64,000 nt of DNA from Zoroaster sp. YZ-2022 (Eukaryota; Echinodermata; Asteroidea; Forcipulatida; Zoroasteridae), in the NCBI GenBank assembly GCA_029582265.1, contig CM055822.1, positions 41,438,036-41,502,035 of the forward strand. The letters are read 5' to 3'. The notes under the pieces are model-generated. The model was not told the origin of the DNA. It saw nothing but the letters and a program-made list of their open reading frames with translations, and made no database searches. Shown piece after piece: positions 11,802 to 64,000 of this stretch (position 1 is its first letter; each line of letters starts with the position of its first letter). The position numbers were made by a program, and so were the translations under genes.

Positions 11802-12591
11802 CTATACGTGTACATCTTTAATGGAATGTATGTCGGAAAGAAAATTCATAATGGTGTGTATAGTCACACCAAGAGGAAATACATTGTATTGTTTTCAAAC
11901 GTGTAATTTTAATCCTAGAACCATGCTCAGTGCAACAAGATGCAGCAAATGTAAAAAAGTTGCCCTCAGTCGAGAACAACCATTGTTCTAGCTGGTGGAT
12001 CATGTTGCACTGAGCAGTCTGAACACTTTCCTGTTGTTGCAGTTCTGTTCCATTCAGCAGGGTGTTTTGGGAAAAGCCTAAAGGCTGCGGTTAGGGTTAA
12101 AGTATTTATTTTCTTTCCGCAAGTGATGCTCTGATTTAAAAGGAAGTTGCTACATGTAGTAAAATTAATGAGGGAATATTTTTAATTTTAGATACATGTA
12201 GCCTATGGTTAGAAATTCCAAATGATGTATATATTTTGATTGAAGTGTGTTACCATAGCAACTTCAACAGGCATTCAAGCGAGCGTGATGGATGATGCAA
12301 CAGTGCTTCATACATAGTGTAGGGCAAACATCAATCAATTATATTAATAGCTTCTTGTAGGAATATTAAGTCCAGTGCAAATCCCCAGAGGGTAGTTAAT
12401 GAAAATCACCAGGGAATGTTTGCTTGTGATTACTGGTTTGTAAAAGAAGTTAAACGTGTTTCCAGTCATTAGTGTTTTTATTCTCCCGTCATCAGCTGAA
12501 TGTTCTCCCATGTGTGTAATTAGATTGTAAAATGAACCCTGCATTTGGAAATTGCCAATACATGTACATGTATTTTAAAATTGAAAACAAA

Positions 12592-12902
12592 TTAACTCTC
12601 CAACTTTTAGGGTCAAAATCAGTCAAAATTTTGATACTTCCCAAGGTTTATCTAGTGCACTTAAAAGTCAAACATTGTCAAACCTTACGTGTAGTAAGTA
12701 CATTTACAGGTCAAAATGAGTCGACTGTTTTTGACTGGTAAAAGCATTGTCTGGTATTGGTCAGGGTGGTCAAAATGACAGTCAAAACCAGTCAAAAATG
12801 CCCCTGTGTGCACATTTGGGTCAACAGTCAAAACAGGCAGTTGACTGGTTTTGACCTCTACAGCAACTTTCCACTAAAGTGCAACAATAGTAGGAGGGTT
12901 AA
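12592..12902. mobile_element. MITE-B copy
   Basis: TTAA at both ends (12592-12595, 12899-12902), TAGGAGGGTTAA right end, same interior as 24890-25208 in the opposite orientation. Confidence 0.85.
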
Positions 12903-12971
12903 AACATCTTTTTTTATGATATGTTCACGTTCTGCTCGAGAAATGTTCACAAATATATTTGTTTTGATTTA

Positions 12972-13695
12972 ACCCTAACTCTGTACATATGTAGGCCCAT
13001 TTGCTAACCTGAATCCTCCAAAATCCTTCAGTAGTTTTAAAGCAAGCACATGGTATCTATATGTATGCACACATTTCTAATCTGTGATACATGTACATGG
13101 CCAGGGACCCTCCTGCATGCATGGAGCAATAAACAGTGTGCACTGACCCTAGCACTGACCTTGCAATCACTACAACAAACATGGATGTACATGTACCATG
13201 GAAAGGCAAGTATGCCTAATAACCTCAATCCTCCAAAATCCTTCACTTTAGCAAAGAGCATACATACATGTAGCATGTAACCTCAATCCTTCAAAATCCT
13301 TCACTTTAGCAAAGGACATGTAGCATGTAACCTCAATCCTCCAAAATCCTTCAGTAGTAAAGCAAGCACATGACATGTACATGTATGCACACACGTGTTT
13401 CTAATCTGTGATACATGTACAAATGTACATGTATGTACATGGCCAGGGACCCACCCTGCGTGCATGGAGTAATAAACAGTGCCCACTGACCCAAGCACTG
13501 ACCTTGCAATCACTGCAACAAACATATGGATGTACAATGTATGTACCATGGAAAGGCAAGTACATGCCTAATTTAACCTCAATCCTCCAAAATCCTTCAC
13601 TTTAGCAAAGAGCATGTAGCATGTAACCTCAATCCTGTAAAATCCTTCACTTGAGCAAAGAGGATTTTGGAGGATTTGGGAAAGTTAGGATTCTT
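12972..13695. mobile_element. MITE-H cluster
   Basis: A 150-bp block (GCCAGGGACCCTCCTGCATG to AAAGGCAAGTATGCC) occurs twice (13098-13215, 13441-13565). Both are separated and flanked by repeats of CCTCAATCCTCCAAAATCC plus TTCACTTTAGCAAAG. The same family recurs at 57930-58262 and 58560-59128. Confidence 0.75.
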
Positions 13696-14491
13696 TTGTT
13701 TTTTCCTATGTACATGTACATGTACATGTATTAATAAAGGATTTTAATAATCTTTCTGTTAACAATTTATTTTGATTTATTTGTACTTCTTTTATAACCA
13801 AAAGTGTGTTCGTGTATATGTGCTTTTTCTGACTCGGTCACATTTACATTGTACACACGTACATGTGGACATACACGTAGGACTTAACTTGGGAAAATAT
13901 GACTTGTTGACGTTCTTCATTTAAAAAATAAACTTGTAAGAAAAAAAACTGAAATCAAAAAATTTCAACCTTGTTTTTTTTTCATCACCATGACAACAAA
14001 GACAGGATGAGGATGCACTTTTACATTTTGTACCTTCAACGTGTGAAGAATGAGCAACATTCAAAACACCAAGGTGACACTTCACCATCTTGTTACTACA
14101 TTTAACTTCCACTAAGAAAAAAACAACTTGTGACTTGACTTGACTTGACTTGCGAAAAAGTAAATAAATTAAAAAAAAGTAATTGATAAGAACTCTGCAA
14201 ATGAATAAATGAACTTAGTATGACATCAAGCATGACATTTATTGCTTATCAATTAATAGCACCCATTAACTGTTAAAAGAATACTAACCAGAAGAAGCAG
14301 AAAAAAATAAAATAGCAAAACATAAATGTAAATGGTCACAGCTTTACTTAAAACTTACTTGGTGTAAAGTTGGTGACGTATGTGTATCAAACATCCCTTG
14401 AAAATGTATTTATCAGGGGCTATCATTTTTATTCAAAAAAGTGAAATTATTTCCACAATTAATATATCTGTTATCAGAAGACAGAATTCCC

Positions 14492-14712
14492 ATTAACCCT
14501 AACCCCCTCATGGTTTTGGCCAAGAACCTTCCTGAATCCACCAAAATCCAACACCGTGCAGTAACGCTACCACCCCAACTGCTGGACTTAGCTGGAATTG
14601 GGACACCCGGTCCCATGTCAAGTATCCTTGTCTGGGCTATACACAGTACTGAGTCCATCAAAATACAACACAGCCAGCCATTGGAGTTTAATGGGTTTGG
14701 GGTTAAAGAAGG
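14492..14712. mobile_element. MITE-G copy
   Basis: Ends TTAACCCTAACCCC and TTTGGGGTTAA, with TGAATCCACCAAAATCCAAC near one end and a partial complement near the other. Related sequences at 17004-17415, 41278-41552 and 59219-59372. Confidence 0.7.
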
Positions 14713-14960
14713 AATGAATATACATGTAATGATTAATCTGAATACATTTTCACTACATATTTTCTCAATAAAACACAATGAAGTAGGCTGAAGCTTTCAC
14801 GTGTTGTTTTTTATTTAAAAAAAAAAAAAAAAAAAAAAAACCACGTAGATGAAAATCCATACTCTCTTTAACCCATGTTATCAATATTGTTATTTTCCAC
14901 TCCCAGATATACAGATTCTAGTGTTCAGCTATACAGTCCTTTGGTGATTCATATACCAGG

Positions 14961-63475
<48,515 letters not shown>

Positions 63476-64000
63476 GTAAGTTGCAGAATCAGAGTTGGCG
63501 GCAGATATGAGCAGTTTGCTGTTTAACCCTAATTTGCGACTAAATGCTGGACATGCTAGATTCGTTAAGGTGAAAAATAGATCATGTGATCCTTTACCGA
63601 GTTTAGAACAGTTTATCTGGTTTCAGCGATGGTTTATTCCGTAAACTAAAGACAAAATGGGTCAAGATGGGTCTTCAGCAGAGAATATTGTGTCTAAACA
63701 ATTGAGTAGAAGTATTAAGATGCAAGTGACAATTATATAATTAATTAAACAAACGATCATTCCCGCAGTTCGCACCAAAATCTGGGCGGCGTCCACCATC
63801 TTGGATAATCTTGGATAATCATTAGACAAGCAATCAAAGTAAAATGAATCCAACTTATTTGAGAAATACTGAATACATGAAAACTTAGGAAACTTCTGTA
63901 ACGATATAATTTATGACCAGTGTCTTGAATACCATGCTGGCTTCTCTTCATCCCGGATATAATTTGGGGAAGGGTGGGGTGGGTTGGGGTGTTGGTTACT
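63476..64000. other. Intron, nothing else identified
   Basis: No exon with a family motif and no known repeat. A direct repeat of CTTGGATAATC at ~63800 and a GGGTGGGGTGGG run at the end are the only patterns. Confidence 0.5.

Overview
The window is eukaryotic genomic DNA: genes in short exons with GT-AG introns, dense in non-autonomous transposons, SINEs and minisatellites. One gene dominates. Twenty-one constitutive exons plus a bank of alternative exons on the + strand (14961-63475) encode the N-terminal ~940 residues of a secreted or membrane-bound CD109/alpha-2-macroglobulin-family thioester protein (TEP). The window ends before the thioester domain. The organism is probably a marine invertebrate. 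A deuterostome such as an echinoderm or hemichordate fits the CD109-like gene, the tRNA-Leu-derived SINEs ending in a TATATAAG box and the frequent ACATGTAC runs, but this is inference.

Layout. 1-1.8 kb: 3' part of an intron-bearing MULE-type transposase gene with a frameshift. 2-14.9 kb: intergenic or 5' intron DNA full of MITEs, hairpins, SINEs and tandem repeats, with one candidate 5'-UTR exon at 8616-8715. 14.96-41.2 kb: signal peptide and macroglobulin (MG) domain exons, separated by 0.2-4.9 kb repeat-rich introns. 43.8-57.7 kb: the bait-exon array. 59.8-63.5 kb: post-bait constitutive exons leading towards the CUB/thioester domains. The last 0.5 kb is intron.

The notable system is the bait array. 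Between a constitutive exon ending in a single T (41115-41181) and the next constitutive exon starting AGATGA (59781-59898) lie five tandem versions of one exon and a sixth decayed relic. Each version encodes a different protease bait segment followed by the invariant motif IRKDFPETWLWSDHLTG. All five have length 1 mod 3, start with GG after an AG acceptor, and end ACTGG/GTATGT. Skipping all of them makes an immediate TAG. Joining two shifts the frame. Only single-exon choice keeps the protein open, so mutually exclusive splicing is strongly implied. The N-terminal bait half varies in sequence, charge and length, while the 3' half and downstream intron are nearly identical. Each exon is preceded by a 0.3-0.7 kb CU-rich TCTGTCTGTC tract. 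The array has been modified by a LINE insertion, a decayed DIRS-like retrotransposon with duplicated flanks, and in version 4 a deletion of the acceptor that appears rescued by an in-frame AG.

Repeat families named below: MITE-A and MITE-B (TTAA-flanked, ends CCTCCTA/TAGGAGGGTTAA), MITE-E (ends GGGACARTATCGTC), MITE-G and MITE-H (ends TTAACCCTAAC plus TCCAAAATCC motifs), repeat R (starts CTGTGATTTCTCAGGATTTT), and one SINE family.
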